From Sipunculus nudus (taxonomy: Eukaryota > Annelida > Sipuncula > Golfingiida > Sipunculidae), in assembly GCA_026874595.1 (NCBI GenBank), contig CM049320.1, forward strand, positions 20,593,714 through 20,657,713: a stretch of 64,000 nt of DNA. Direction: 5' to 3'. The translations under genes were made by a program, and so were the position numbers. The notes under the pieces are model-generated. The model did no database searches, had not been told where the DNA came from, and saw nothing but the letters and a program-made list of their open reading frames with translations. Below, one piece after another: positions 22,231 to 36,687 of the stretch (its first letter is position 1; the number at the start of each line of letters is the position of its first letter).

Positions 22231-22243
22231 GTATAGGATGTTT
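22231..22243. repeat. Target-site duplication, right
   Basis: Exact repeat of 21152-21164, directly after the A-rich tail. Confidence 0.85.
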
Positions 22244-22729
22244 CAGTGTGGTATTCTTAGTAGTTGCAGAGCTGTAAGTATAGTGTCTATTAACTGCAGA
22301 CCTCGATGTTGAGTATAATCAATGATCATCCGTAAAATTTCTTTAATTTTTCCTCACCAGTTAGAGGCTATAAAAACATCCATATTAATCTCCCAGTTTA
22401 ATTAAAAAAATAGAGTGAGATTTACACTCAAAACTTAATTGCAATATACATTGGCTGGCTCACCTTTTGTTGAGTACGTAATGTGTAGTTCCATAAACAC
22501 AAGCAAAATGTCTAGAAGGTACATAGTGACGCGGATGTTTCTAAAACTCCCTTTGAGAATGGCTGTACTTGACTGGTGTCTAATTCTATTCAACCGTCTA
22601 TGAACACTTTTCACATCCCCACTGGATAGACCATGGTAAATGAATTATATAGCGGGTTTTGTTTGGTCAAACGGAATATGTTTAAGCAGTGTGATGTCAT
22701 CATGTTAAATTATGAATTAGTTTAATAAC

Positions 22730-23800
22730 TGTGGTTCCTTTTACCAGGGTAGTGTGAAGTCAAACATTTCTGGGCATGTCACGGCAGAAATATCCCCGCA
22801 TGTGTTCACAAATTATTGAGAGGAATTATTTTTTATTTATAGATAGGACCTTGGAGGTGTAGGCTGAAGACCTTTTGAGACTGAAATAAAGTTATTAGAA
22901 TGTTATGGGAGGGCAAGATAATACATTTGAAAAGGGAAATGTACATGCCTATTTCGATCAATCACCAATTTCACTTACTATTAGACATAAGCGGAAGAGG
23001 TTTCAGGATTTGATAGGTTTAAGGCAAAAGTGAGTGAGCTTTACCCCACCGGTCAGTCGGTCTTCAATTGTCACTCTATCGTACACGATTGGTAATTGTT
23101 TTCTTATGTTTGTGTGTCGCTCTATTTGCTCAATTGGCTATTGGTTTATGACAGGTTTCCCTGGGTCATAAGAAGTTTGTTGAATCTGAAGCGCACTGAG
23201 GTTGATAAATATATCATAAAGGAAAAACAAAACTGATTTACAAGAAAATGCTAAAAAAATTTTATTTTTGCAACCGATTTCCAAAATATTTGAGAGGTAA
23301 TTGATCGTAATGCTAAATTGAAGCGGTATTGATGTAACACTGTCAGTTTTACTATTAAAGAACCTCATAAACTATAAAACGGTTTTGTAACGGATCATAA
23401 AATATAAATACGGACTTGGATATGTTTCTCCTTATAATGATGCAACTATGTTGTTTTCATCAGAATGGAAGAAATATATAGCAATAACATCACCTTGATA
23501 ACATCATATTATTCGATGTTTAAAAGAAAAACGATCTGCGGAGGGAGTTTTAAAAAAAAACGGATCAGGTAATCTGGCTGCGTGGGAAAGACAAGGAGGC
23601 TTACTAGACACAGGAGATCAAAAGGCGGCAAGCAAACTGCTATAAAATATATTTTGGCAATTGTTTTGAGAGTCCATTGATTCTCCGGCTTTTTCTAAAT
23701 AGAGGCTATGTTGAGGAAAGTACACAAGGAACAACACTAATGCTCATAGATATATGTGTAATAAAAGATTTATTCTGACTTAATTAAACAATAAATTGCA
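22730..23800 (+). repeat. T-type repeat in beta, interrupted by a ~410-bp block
   Basis: Same word order as T1/T2 at 15436-16130, but after the word atagatagga a block (about 22850-23265) is present that T1 and T2 lack. The block holds the exon-like minus-strand frame. Relative to gamma, 44 bp between two GTTGA words are deleted near 23712. Confidence 0.65.
23045..23185 (-). pseudogene. Decayed beta copy of the exon-like frame (see 32870-33011)
   Basis: Same sequence as the gamma exon candidate, but 1 nt shorter near its start and with an in-frame TAG after PVINQ. The right half still reads PIEQIERHTNIRKQLPIVYDR and the GTAAAG donor word remains. Not translatable as one exon. Confidence 0.35.
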
Positions 23801-26661
23801 TAACCCAACATGTTAATATGTCTCTTGGTCTTTCCTTTAAGAAACATTAAACCATTATTAACAATGGAAAAATTCTAACTTCGATTGATATACTGAACAC
23901 ATATTGCCTGACTGCATTAACTATACACAATGACATTCACACATAAGAAAGCGAAAGTATGATTGCTAATGTACCCCTCACAAATGGAGAACCTTTCACA
24001 ACCCATTATATCTTTTGTACATGGCCGCCGGTTAAAAGAACTATGTTTACCGGATGAAGTTTCTTTATTTTTAGAATAAGCAGAACAGATGACTAGTCTG
24101 CGAGTGAAAATCAAGGCGATATATTATAGAGACAAGTCATATAAGGGAAAACAATAATCTATAATGATTCACTCTGGCAACCTCCACAACATTGCACAAA
24201 ATATTGGCCATGGGGCAGCCTAGCATTCAGAGCTTAACTAATTCCAGTTTCCAATCTTTGCCCAATCAATGACCTGGGAACGGCATGGCGGGTTTCTGTT
24301 GCAACAATAATGAACCCACTACCTGTATTACATAGGGAATATAAAACATTCTCCAACTCAATCTCCAACAAAAAAGAGATTTTCAGGGCTTAAAAGGGAT
24401 AATAAATCATCAGGAAACATTAACGTTATGTGATGATAATAATAATAGCAAATAGCAAAAGTGATATCGTTGAAATGTTTGGCTTAAGTGTCCATTGTAA
24501 ACTTTCAGTGAAGCTACATTTTTATCAATGGGTCCTGCATTGAAGAGAGTGGACTTTTGGACTGTTCGGTGTAATATTTTACCGGTCAGATTTCTATTGA
24601 ACTTTGCAGTTCTAAAGGTGCCTCATAGACATTAACACATAGAAATACACATTTTAACGTAGTATGTCACATTAAATGCCGTGAATAACGGTGGATAATA
24701 CGCAGCTGTATCTGCCGTCACAAAAGCATCTTGTTTTTCATGCTCTATCCGATTTCGTTTAATAGGTATGCAACCTTTATTTTGGCATATAAAGTGAAGG
24801 CAGTTGTCAGTTTAGAAATGCATGTAATGAGCTATTTACAAAAAGTACGACCCATTTTTTTCCCAAACCGGTCCTTGATGAACATGATCATATACTTACT
24901 TAGGCAAAATAAAAGAAACTGCCCAAGTAAAAAAGCACCGAGGAAAATCAGTTACATACGAACTAAATGTAGTGCCTAATAGCACAGATCTGAATGCCAT
25001 ACAGGTGACAATTGAAATAACATGTTTCACAATATCTTTTACCAACATGTCATGATAGACACGATAGAATGATTTATCATAAACCAATCGTTGAAAAAAA
25101 AAACAAGCAGAAAAAAATTTAATTGCTGTATATTTCCTGTCTTTGAAGATGGTATATGAATTTCCTTCAAAGTGAGCTAAGTGTCTAGACAGTTATAAAG
25201 GCCGTTCCTCTTTCAGATTAAATTAACAAATTTTAACTGGAGAACTGATAGTAACCCCGGTCAGACTAATCCGTACAAGGATGTTTTACCTTTCTCCATT
25301 GTCACATAGACTTCGTGATAGACAGGTTTGCCTGTGTTCATAGAGTTCAATTATATGTCAATTTCAATTACAAAGAAATTATTCACATTCTACTTCACAA
25401 AATAATTAAAATATACTGACATAAAAGAAATATTGAAGAAAATATATACGATGAGACTTAGCGTGGAAAAAATAATTATGCTCAAATTGATTACTCTATC
25501 TCAAAACGTTTCCATTGTCGTATAATATTAGTACATGTAAATCAAAATATCAATAAACATGAGGATTATCGTTGGTTCTGACAGAAAACAATGTAAATAA
25601 CGAGGGGTTTTACCAGAATAATACCCCGACTGATGATTTAACAGTCTCTCCTGTAAAACGGAAACAATTAATGATTTTGTCTCATCACCTCGTCATTCAT
25701 CAACTTGAACCTGCAACCCACAAAAGACCGCGTTTTGTGCATGGCTCACGAACTGATTTGTGTATATATAAAATAAGGCCCAGTATATATAATATATATA
25801 CCAGAGTGCGGCGTATGTCCTTTGCAGATATTTACCAAGATAATGTAATTCCTAAAAAGCAATTTTTAAGGAAAATATAGGCGAATATTTCGATAGACAT
25901 ATATTCCTTCAACACACACACACATATATAACCTATTAGGATATGAAATTGTTCCGAAAATATAGTATAATCTTCACAGTATGTCAATATCATCCGTTAT
26001 ATAAAGAAGTCTTGAATTGATATATCGATACGTATTGATACACATTGGACTGCTAATAAAAATTGTTACAAGCACAATCCGAACATACTGTAAGGCTTAA
26101 GTCCATTCAACTGCCTTCCGAAAAAGAATTTATGTGATTTCTGTCCTTGACTCTGTAAATATAAATGATCCAAGGGTAATTTGCATGTGAAATGTCTTAT
26201 AAGGTCTTCGTAATAGATGAATAAACATGTTTATCAAAAACGTGTTTGTAAACACAGCTTTATTGGCAAATGGGAAAGCATATGACCTACGGCGGTATTT
26301 TGCACATATACGGATGTAGAAAGGTCACTTGTTACAAAACGCTATTTGCAAAGGTCTGGCTTATTTGACTTGCTGCCAGATGCCTTTGTTCATTTAGTTT
26401 TAATTATTTTGGCAGGCCTCCACATATTATAAACACGTTACTGTAACAAATCAAGCGGCTTGTGTGCAGTAATATCCACGTTTTCTTGCCTTTTTTTATA
26501 AAAGCTCAAGGGAGTACCTTTATAAAGGTCGGATACGTGACTGCGCCCTTTTAAATGTGAAGACATAAATTCACATGAAGTATCGCATTGTTCAACTGGA
26601 TACGGAATTTACACTTGCCGGTGCTTCCATGATCATGATCAAAAGCCGTTGATAGAGGAAT

Positions 26662-26666
<5 letters not shown>

Positions 26667-26714
<48 letters not shown>
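26667..26714. repeat. (AT)n array
   Basis: About 48 bp of pure AT repeat near the right end of beta. Confidence 0.95.
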
Positions 26715-26719
<5 letters not shown>

Positions 26720-28339
26720 AATAAATAGTAATAGTAGTATTACTTATCTTTTTAATTTTTAAGGATAAAATGTTACATAAAGAAAGATGAAGCATTGGAT
26801 TTCTTTGGGTTTATGCATCAATCATCCTGAAATATGACATTACAGTACGTAGTACTGGTAAAATGCATATATTTAAAGTATGATCACCCATCAAAATCAC
26901 ACTTTCTTTGAAAAACGTATATTTGATGACAATGAACACCATTTCAACCCTAACGCGGTAGACAAAATATTCAGTCTCTATTCTACACTTTTTTTCAATC
27001 CTCCCGATTTTTTTTAGACAGAATGTCATATCCATATATGCCTGTACTTTTGCTATTGCGTTTAACTAATATACATTAAAAAGATATAAATAGTCATTGT
27101 CCAGTCTGCAATATTGACATCTTGGTTTATATTTGTAGTGAAATAGTTGTAGGTCCAAGGCAAATATCTGGCTATTAAAACGCTAAAAGAAAATACAAAT
27201 CTTAATTTATTCATATTAATGGATCCGTATAATTTCTTAACGGTATAGCTTACAATAAAGAGTGGATTATTTACAAACGATATGGCAGTAAACTGAACAC
27301 AATCATTATTTTACAATATTGCCCTGGGGGCTCTGTAGTCTAGAGCCTTAGCAAAAGTAGTCTTAGTAGTTTAATACCTAAGTACCTCATTTGCGATACC
27401 ACCTACCGGATGGCTCTATTAATAAACATGTAGAATATATCAGTTATTTTATGATATACATCCAATTCATTGTTCATTGTCCATCAGATAATATGTATTA
27501 ACATGCATTAAAACTGCCAACCATGACCATTTTCTTGAAAACCATGTTGTTTTGTCGGAACAAAAGCAGTGAGAAAAAAAAAATGCAAACTGTGAAAATA
27601 TAATCGTCAATGAAACTAAATGTAATAACATAATAAATAAAACATACCAAAAATATGAACATATGCATATAATTTCACCATAAAGTAAAGCGATTTGGGG
27701 CATTTCGATTTAATTTACAGTACATTAATTGAAATCGTACGTAAATATTTAAAAAGTGATGTATACATACAGAAAATAGTGTTAACATTATTATCATCTG
27801 TTGGAAAAATAACCGGGAACATATGTTTGTCGACGGAAGTTCAACGTTTATTAAATACAGTGGTAGTTTTCGAATTGCTTGAATCGCATTAATTATATAA
27901 CTGAATGTTAAGCACGTCGGAACATATTGTTATTAATAGAGTAGTAGATGGTACCAAGACTCGGGCGATATCTAGATAAGTGTCACTCTTGGGTGACCCA
28001 GCTGGTACTATTCCTTTCACTCTGCACGGATGCATTATTTACCTGTCACTTTTGTTTTTTATTTTCTCCTCCGTACAGAGGTTGCATTGATACGAGGTAC
28101 GTTTAATTGTGCTGAAGTGTTGCATAATTAATAAGGTAGTTGAATATTGCCTGTTCTTTCTCTTAAGAGTCCAAATATGCTTCAAAGTCCTGTTTTTTTT
28201 TCTCGTAACATTCACAAAAGCGACAAGTCAACAATCCTTTTTTACAGGCGTAGTGAATAAGTTCCTGAATACCGACACCTACCGAACTGGCCAAAGAGAA
28301 GGTCACAGCACCATCTAGATCCCCGAGTGCCAAAGAACA

Positions 28340-28560
28340 TCTGAGACTGAGATGAAAGGATTAGGATTTTTATGAGCGGGTGGAGATAATATTTTGAAAA
28401 TATAAATGAATGTGTTTATAAATCAATCAAAGTTTTCAACATTTACGGGGGCAGTGTCAGGACTTGAAAGCTTCAGGCAAAAGTGAAAGGACGCTTTTTG
28501 GCACCTGTCAGTTGATGTAAACGTGGCAGTCCTCAACGTATTATTGGCTTCTGATGAGTT
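28340..28560. repeat. Delta: diverged copy of the exon-bearing block
   Basis: It shares gagactga, ttttgaaaa, the cagg(a)ttg...aggcaaaagtga words and the gtcagt region in order with 22870-23080 and 32720-32910. The exon frame is not kept. Confidence 0.5.
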
Positions 28561-29946
28561 TCGCTTGATGGTTAGAAGTTGTTAACTATAAATAAGAAAT
28601 ATAATTGGCGCACTAAATACATGTACTAAAAATCTGATACTATTCTAAAGCTGTCGTAAACAAAATGTCTCATGCTCCCCGTGTACTACGGAACATTAAA
28701 ATGACTATCGCAGGTCTCAGAATAAGCCGATCTAAGGCGTCAATAAGCAAAATTAGGTGAATCCCCACAGAGCAGTTCCCTCTGCCGCCTGTCATATAAA
28801 AATAGTCACAGTTAGGACATGAATGCATACCTCCCTGCTCTAACACTGTCAGATTTCCAAAGCAGACCATCATGCCTTAACTTTTGCATGTACACATTAA
28901 AAAACCTCAAATAATCCGGGAAAACACGGGCAATTACTTTCATCCAAGATATGGGCTTGAAATTTTCTGATGAAGAAGCTTGATAATTACAGTAGAGCGG
29001 CGGTGATACATATTGCGAATAATTTGTGTACCCTAGCGCAGATATTATGTGTGAAAACACCACCCGGCAGGTCGGTGTTGTCCTTGGCTTGCTTTTATCA
29101 AAGTGCCGAGGCCTGAGTAATTAACTTGTACCAAAATCATGGTACAACAGACAATAACTAAGCAGCCGACCGCAGGTAGGTGTGATAAGCCCCTCTGGCC
29201 AGTGTAATCTCGGCTTAGCTTTGATCAGGGTGGCATTAAAGGATATATCTTATTTTCGTTCCGGTAGATGTCCAGGCCTCGAGTACTACCGTGTGCAGAT
29301 GTTAATATATGTGCTCTTCCGTTATTTACAAATTCTATTGGCCAGATTATTCCTGCTTGAAATATGGGAATTTCGAAAGGTTAGAATCGCCACTTATGAG
29401 AGCGGTTTGAGGAATCAGTATATCTGGTAACGTACGAAACTCGGCGCTAATCATAGTGATTCCAAGTCGTCTCATGCATATCGTTCATCCGAAAGATCGT
29501 TTATCTAAACATGAATCTTGTGCCCGAAGCTTTCTACTAAGCGTTGCACTACTGTATATGTATTATAAAAGAGAAAGTACCACAACCGCATTTGTTTATA
29601 TTTGCGTTGTCCCAACCTTAATATTGATACATTTAAAGCACATCTGTGTAAAATGCCAGTTGTTTTCATAACTAATCAAGCCTCGTGTTTGCCGTCTTGC
29701 ACGATGTTAAACTGACAAAAGACAGCGGCTCTTTTAGGTTTACCTACTTAAACCATTGAAAAAGTATGTAATGTTTAGGGGTGTAGTACATATATTAGCT
29801 ACGGCTCCTGGGGCTTGAAAACAGAATGCAGGTAAGGGGAAAGAAGATACTATGTCAAATCAGAAATAGGAAGTTGCATTAGTCACAAAACATTAAAAAT
29901 CTTTATTTTAAATGGTTTTATATAGAGCCTATAATCACCATAATTC

Positions 29947-30768
29947 TATAAACTCTAAGTTTTGAGAGGATTTAAAATTCGGGGTTTCCTAGCCTTTCAA
30001 CCATTTATCAACAAAAAGTTTGTCATTGTATCGGGATGTTTTATAAAGAAATTCAGACGTGATTAGTCTAATGATGAAATAACCAACAAATTTATAATCT
30101 TAAAGGTTGTTCTACAATCCTTTCAGTAGATAACCATTTATAACAAGGCTAGCATCTCTTTATACTAGACAAATGCTTTCAAAGTTTTTGACAGCAATAT
30201 AAGCATCATATTTTAGTAACACATTGCTACATAATTACAAAATCTTAAAATCAGGCACCGGTTCAGACAGCTTATATATAAATACGTTAAATCAAATAAT
30301 TTTCGTGTAAGGAAAGTAGACGGACATGGCAATTTATTATGTAAAGAGAACATTAGTGTTTTAGTACCATTCAAGAAGACCAATAGCTGTAGCCGGAGTT
30401 GGATACCATAACGTCCTGTTTTTTTCTGTTAATTTTTACTATGCATGATATGGGGAAACCTGCCCAGAAGTTTTCAAATTAATGCAGTCATTTTATTTAT
30501 AGGTCTGAAAGGATCTTCTACAAAGCGGAAAAACTAGAAACAACCTTTACCTTAAGAATGATAGATGTATGCATTCAAGATTATTGTATCACTAAGTCGC
30601 ACAGATACATGGCACATATCAAGTTTGTATATACAAGGATTAAAATCAACCCTGATGTTTTAGCATGAGCAACAGATAAAAGCATATATTCTTAGTGTTT
30701 ACACGTTTTATTGTGTCGCAGTAGTATGTAAATTCATGCATTTATTTGACGAAACTATCCCTTTGGTT
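29947..30768. other. Gamma-only block, nothing recognised
   Basis: About 0.8 kb not found at the matching place in beta (near 19830-19880) or R (63080-63140). AT-rich, no domain, no obvious terminal repeats. Confidence 0.5.
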
Positions 30769-32018
30769 AGTGCACCAACACACAATCTATTAAGCCCATT
30801 TGGTTCTTCAAACTGGGAAGAACTGATCTAATTTCTAGCTTAGTATCAGTTGTACTTTTACAATATGATGTGGCTATAGTAAGTTAGCGAGATGTTCATC
30901 ATTAATGGTTCACAATTGACGGGACATTTTGGCTTTCGAACGAACATTTCATGAAAGTACCCACTTCTCACCCAACTGCATCCAGATATATTCGACTTAT
31001 AAATGAACACTATACTTAACATAAACTAAAAAATGATATGTACTATACTTATACATTATATCAATAATTAAGGGTTTTGTTCATCTATTATCATAGGAAA
31101 TGTAAAAACAATTGCCTATACAACCACTGCTGTAATTATAATTTAGTGATAACCAATAACACGCAAATACAAACACACACACATATATATATATGCATAT
31201 AAAACAAATAAACCAATATAATAAGACCATGTCCTAACATAACTGCAGAGGGCATGAAAATGTCTATGTGAACACATGATGACAATTTGTCAATGTGCGT
31301 TCATGTAACTGTTTATAATACCCTCACTTTAATCAATTCACTTTAATTTATTATATATACAATAACAATAATTTTATGCGACCTGAATGAGAATTATCAG
31401 CAGGGGCTTGGAGGTTTTTTATTGGACCACAGCAACCGCGGAAATGAATAGTCAGAAGGTATGCTTTTGTAAATAGCATTGATCGGTGAAGAGTGATTTT
31501 TCCCTCCTCTCACTGAGGGTGTAAACGTGTTCGCCTTAAGAAAATCGCCTGCCTTGATTGCCACTTATAGGGATACCCTGACCAGTGATTCAATTATCTC
31601 TATCAAACCTTGAATTTATTGACAAAAAAAAACTGTCTCCAAATAAGCTGCACGTATACGACTGGGTGATCTTTGACCCTGAATGAACCTGCATAAATAA
31701 AAATATATCAGTTTAGAAAATATCAAAAGGGAATGCCAGGTTTCTGTAATTTTTGTCTTCCCCCTCAGTTTCCATTTTCATTTGATTCCATTTAAGCATA
31801 TGTAAGAGCTTCACTGTTTAAATGGTCAGAAAAGCTACTCATTTGGCAACGCTTTAATTGAGACTGCAAACTTTCAACAGAGGTAGGTATAATTTGCCGC
31901 CTTTTTGATATCGAAAAAGTGTAAGAGTAGACCTAATTTCACTGCAATATATTGCCTTCTAATCAATCCATTAACCTAACGAGTGAAAGTTATGTATTTA
32001 ATATAATATAATATTTAA

Positions 32019-32031
32019 GTATAGGACGTTT
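32019..32031. other. Empty target site of the L1-like insertion
   Basis: A single gtataggacgttt followed by cagtgta, matching the two flanks of 21165-22230 joined. Confidence 0.85.
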
Positions 32032-32869
32032 CAGTGTAGTATCCTCAGTAATAGCAGAGCTGTAAGTATTGTATAAATTAACTGCAGACCTCGATGTTGA
32101 GTATAATCAATGTTCAATTTCCTTGATTTATTCTCACCAGTAAAAGAGGAATGGGACTATAAAAACACTTATCTGGCTTCTTCCGAAACAACTCTTTAAC
32201 TGTGAACTTGACATTTGACCTACTGATCCAACAATCAAGGATGTCTGCCTTAACCCCTATATTATCCTCCCAGTATATATTTTTTTTTTATATTGGAGTG
32301 AGATTTAAACTAAAAAAACTTAATTGCAATATACATAGGCTTGCTTACCTTTTGTTGAGTACGTAATGTGTAGTTTCATTAACACAAACAAAATGTCTAG
32401 AAGGTACATAGTGATGTTTCTTGAAACTCCATTTGAGAATGGCTGTGCTTGACTGGTGTCTTATTCGATTCAACCGTATATGAACACTTTTCACATCCCA
32501 GCTGGATAGACCATAGCGAATGAATTATATAGCGGATGTCATCATGTTAAATTATGAATTAGTTTAACATTGTGGAACCTTTGGTTCTTTATACAAAGTT
32601 AGTGTAAAGTCAAACATTTCTGGTTATGTCACGGCAGAAATATCCCCGGATGTGTTCACAAATTATTAAGAGGAATTATTAATTATTTACAGATACGACC
32701 TTGGGGTGTCGGCTGAAGAACTTTTGAGACTGAAATAAAGGAATTAAGAAGTTTTGGGAGGGCAAGATAAAACTTTTGAAAAGGGAAATGTAAATGTTTA
32801 TTTCGATCAAACATAAGATCAAGATTCAGGATTTGGTATGTTGAAGGCAAAAGTAAAAGTGAGCTTTAC

Positions 32870-33011
32870 GGCATCGGTCAGTCGGTGTTCAAGTGTCGCT
32901 CTATCGTACACGATTGGTAAGAGTTTTCTTATGTTTGTGTGTCGCTCTAATTGCTCAATTAGCAATTGGTTTATGACAGGTTTCCCTGGGTCATAATAAG
33001 TTTTGTTGAAT
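32870..33011 (-). CDS. Exon-like frame of 47 codons in a repeat; possibly aminopeptidase-derived
   Basis: Minus strand. It is open between a possible acceptor (gatgcgcttcag|A) and a possible donor (GATGCC|GTAAAG) and extends as an 86-codon frame without them. Key stretches are FNKTYYDPGKP, LLIEQLERHTNI, LPIVYDRATLEHRLTDA. This loosely recalls the part of M1 aminopeptidases where a Y-Y-x-V-N-Y-D segment is followed by an L-x-x-x-x-x-I-P-V-x-N-R-A-x-L segment, but the match is weak and from memory. The beta copy is broken and alpha lacks the block. It may be a captured gene fragment or chance. Confidence 0.25.
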
Positions 33012-36000
33012 CTGAAGCGCATCGAGGTTGATAAATATATCATGAAAGGAGAACTAAATTGATTTACAAGGAAATGCAAAAAAAAAATTATTTTGGCAAC
33101 CGATTTCTAAAATATTTGAGAGGTAATTGATCGTAATGCTAAATTGAAGCGGTATTGATGTAACACTGTCAGTTTTACTCTTAAAGAACCTCAAAACCTA
33201 TAAAAACGGTGGTATTGTAACGGATCTTAAAATATAAATACGGACCTGGATATGTTTCTCCTTAAAATGACGCAACTATGTTGTTTTCATCAAAATGGAA
33301 GAAATATATAGAAATAACATCATCTTGATAACATCATATTTTTCGATGTTTAAAAGAAAAACGATCTGCGGAGGGAGTTATCTAATTTTAGAAGAAAACG
33401 GATAAGGTAATCTGGCTGCATGGGAAAGATCTCCTGTCTACTGGACACAGGAGATCAAAAGGCGGCAAGCAAACTGCCATAATCTTTATTTTGGCAATTG
33501 TTTTCAGAGTGCATTAATTCTCGGCTTTTTCTAAATAGAGGCTATGTTGATATCATAATATATCATTATCACCGGCAAAATTTCACTTTCCGGTTGAGGA
33601 AAGTACACAAGGAACAACACTAATGCTCATAGATCTATGTTTTATTAAAGATTTATTCTGACTTAATTAAACAATCAATTGCAGAACCCAACATGTAAAT
33701 ATGTCCCTTGTTCCTTTCTTTAAGAAACATTAAACAAATATTAACAATCGAAAAATTCTAACTTCGATTGATAAACTGAAAGCATTTTGCCTGACTGCAT
33801 TAACTATATACAATGGCATTCACACATAAAAAAAAACAAAAGTATGATTGGAGAACCTTTCACATGCCATTCATTATATCTTTTGTACATGGCCGCCGGT
33901 TAGAAGAACTATGCTTACCGGATAATGTTTCTTTATTTTCAGAATAAGCGGAACAGTTGATCAGTCTGCGACTGAAAAGCAAGACGATATATTATAGAGA
34001 CAAGCCATACAAGGAAACAATAATCTAAAAAGATTTCCACTGGCAACCTCCACAACATTGCACAAAATATTGACAACGGGGCAGCCTAGCATTCAAAGCT
34101 AAACTTGTTCCAGTATCCAAGTTTTGCCCAATCAATGAATCGGGAACGGCATGGCTGGCTTCTGTTGCAATAAAGTACCCACTATCTTTATTACATAGAG
34201 AATATCAAACATTCTCCATCTATATCTCCCACCAAAAAAGATTTTGAGGGCTTTAAAGGGATAATAAATCATCAGAAAACGTTGTCACATTAACGTCATC
34301 TGAAGATAATAATATTAACAACTAGCAAAGTAAAATCATTCAAACTGATTAGGTTTAGTGACCATTGTGAACTGTAAGAGAAGCCACAATTTTTTTTTTG
34401 CGAGTCCTGCATTTAAGAGAGTGGACATCAGAATTGTTGGTTGTAAAATTTTACCGGTCAGCTCTCTATTGAACTTTGAAGTTCTATTTGAGTCGTAGCC
34501 TAATACACATTAACACCTAGAAATACACTTATTAATGTAATATGTCACATCAAAAGCCGTGAATGACCATGGATAATACGCAGCTGTAATTGCCGTCACA
34601 AAAGCATGTAGATGTAGCACATATAGAAAAGCATATTTACATAACCAGTCAAAGAAAGATTGCTGTTATGTCTTGTTTTGACAAATTAAGGAGGGGTTTT
34701 CCAAATCTAAATGTTGATTTTGGATGTTTGCTGTTAATGTTAAGTTAGTGCTGTTTGTTACTCCAGCAATGTTTGGACACTACATCCATGTAGATTGGGA
34801 ACGAGAGTCTCTTCTCATCGAGACATATCAATATGGACAATACATCAGAATAAATTATGTATACTGAAAAAAAATCTCAGTGAACAGCAAGGCATTTGTC
34901 CAACAGCCAACTATCTTTACAAGCATTACATGATAAACACGATCCTAAACCAAACATTGAAAAGAAAAACAAGGTGAAAAATCTAAATTGCTGTATATTT
35001 CCTGCCTTTGAAAATGAAATATGAATTTCCTTTAACGTGATCAAAGTATCCAGACAGCTGTAAAGGCCATTCTTCCCTTTAGACTGAATAGACAAATTTT
35101 AACTGAAGAACTGATAATAACCCAAGTAAGACTCATCCGTATAAGGACTTTTTACAATACTCCAATGTCACAAAGACAGTTTATTTTGTACTTTCGGCAT
35201 TATAAACTTCTTACTTCATTTAAACATATCAGGTCTACTTGTTTCAATGTTAGCAAGGCTTAATTGAAACATGAAAAGAACACAGTTTTTACAAGTTATT
35301 AAAACTAAAACATAATGTTCAATGTAAATGTCAATTTCAATTACAAATAAATTTTTGACAAGTTGCTTTCCAAAATAATTAAAACATACTCACATTAAAG
35401 AAATATTCAAGAAAATATATACGATGAGACATCACGTGATATTAAATAATACTGATTTTAAATAAATATTATAGAAAATATGTGCAATGATGCTTAAAGT
35501 GATGTAAATGAATATGCTAAAATTATATATTCTGTTTGCAAACGTTATTTCCATAGTGGTAATAAATTAGTATATGTACATGTATATCAAATATCGACCA
35601 ACGTCAGGATTATTGATGTTTCTGACAAGAATGAATGTAATTATTACACGCGTTTCAGGGTTTGTACTATAAAATCGAAACATCAAAAGAATCTGGCTTT
35701 CAAACAATAATATCGTGTTGCACTATTACTTCATTACCAGTCCATTGCCACTGGTGTGTTTGATGAGAATAGGTAGGGCATGTGATGCTTGTGCACGTAA
35801 TATCCAAAGGTGGGCATCAACCAGTTCTACTGAATTCAAAATATAAAAAAAACCTGAAGCATTATGAAAAAAACTGTGGGTTTTTCTTAATTTCGGAAGG
35901 GAAGAAAGATGCTGTGACTCGGGTATTTTTAAGGGGGGAGAACTTAGGGACTTTTAATTGTATTATAAATTTTGGATTCATAGGTCGGAGAGGCCAAACG

Positions 36001-36687
36001 GACAAAGGACGAAGAGCGTTGCTTGTAGCTCAGATGACAACGTCAGCTGAGCTAAACATTAGCAGAAAATGTATAAACATATAATTTGTAATTGAAAATG
36101 TTAATTCCTTGATCCTTTAAACCTACGGGCCAGGTTGGTTGTGGTCCAAATGAAAAGTAAGCTGACAGATAATGGAAGTAACTCCAGGTTGAAGATGGTG
36201 GGCGGTACATAAAGGGTGTCGTAGGTTTAGTTGTTTGACCAGCGCAGGTCCCCTTGTAGGTGATGATTCTAGTAATCGTTCCTTTACCATCGCATTAGTG
36301 TTGGGTGAACAGATATCCAGTTTCATTTAAAATGTTAGCAGACATATTGGCTACTTTCAATTTATTACATCTAATCTTTCCAAATTATATCAGACTACAT
36401 TGACATTTGGGAATGATATATACCAATCAAGACCAGAAATATGCAATTAATTTGGTGGGAAAGATAATGGCCCTTGTCAGATCAGTCACTTCAGCAACTG
36501 GAGCGCTCACTTTAGCTGTCAGATTAATTTTAGACGGAGCACATTTGAGTCATGAGGTCCACCTGTGTCGTACTTCTCCTGGATCCCAGAGAACCTTTAC
36601 ATATAAAATACCTTCCCGTCATATACCAATGATCATTCATTGGCAGGACACTGTCTGAGACACCAACAAGGTTACAATCTTTTTTTT

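Larger units (their letters stand above)
19671..26615 (+). repeat. Beta copy of an internal duplication (partner 29797-41985)
   Basis: It begins at agctacgg and aligns in the same orientation with gamma from 29797. It ends near 26615 around the shared words cacgttttc and tacgtgactgcgcc. By eye 85-90% identical, clearly older than the L/R pair. Beta-only: the L1-like insertion 21165-22230. Gamma-only: 29947-30768 and 35645-40905. No intact gene is seen. Confidence 0.88.
26616..29796. other. Spacer between beta and gamma
   Basis: AT-rich and without a convincing gene. It contains a (TA)n array (26667-26714) and a diverged copy (delta, about 28340-28560) of the block holding the exon-like frame in beta and gamma. 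A short palindrome gtacca-tggtac lies near 29130-29147. Open frames of 65-83 codons have no recognisable domain. Confidence 0.6.
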
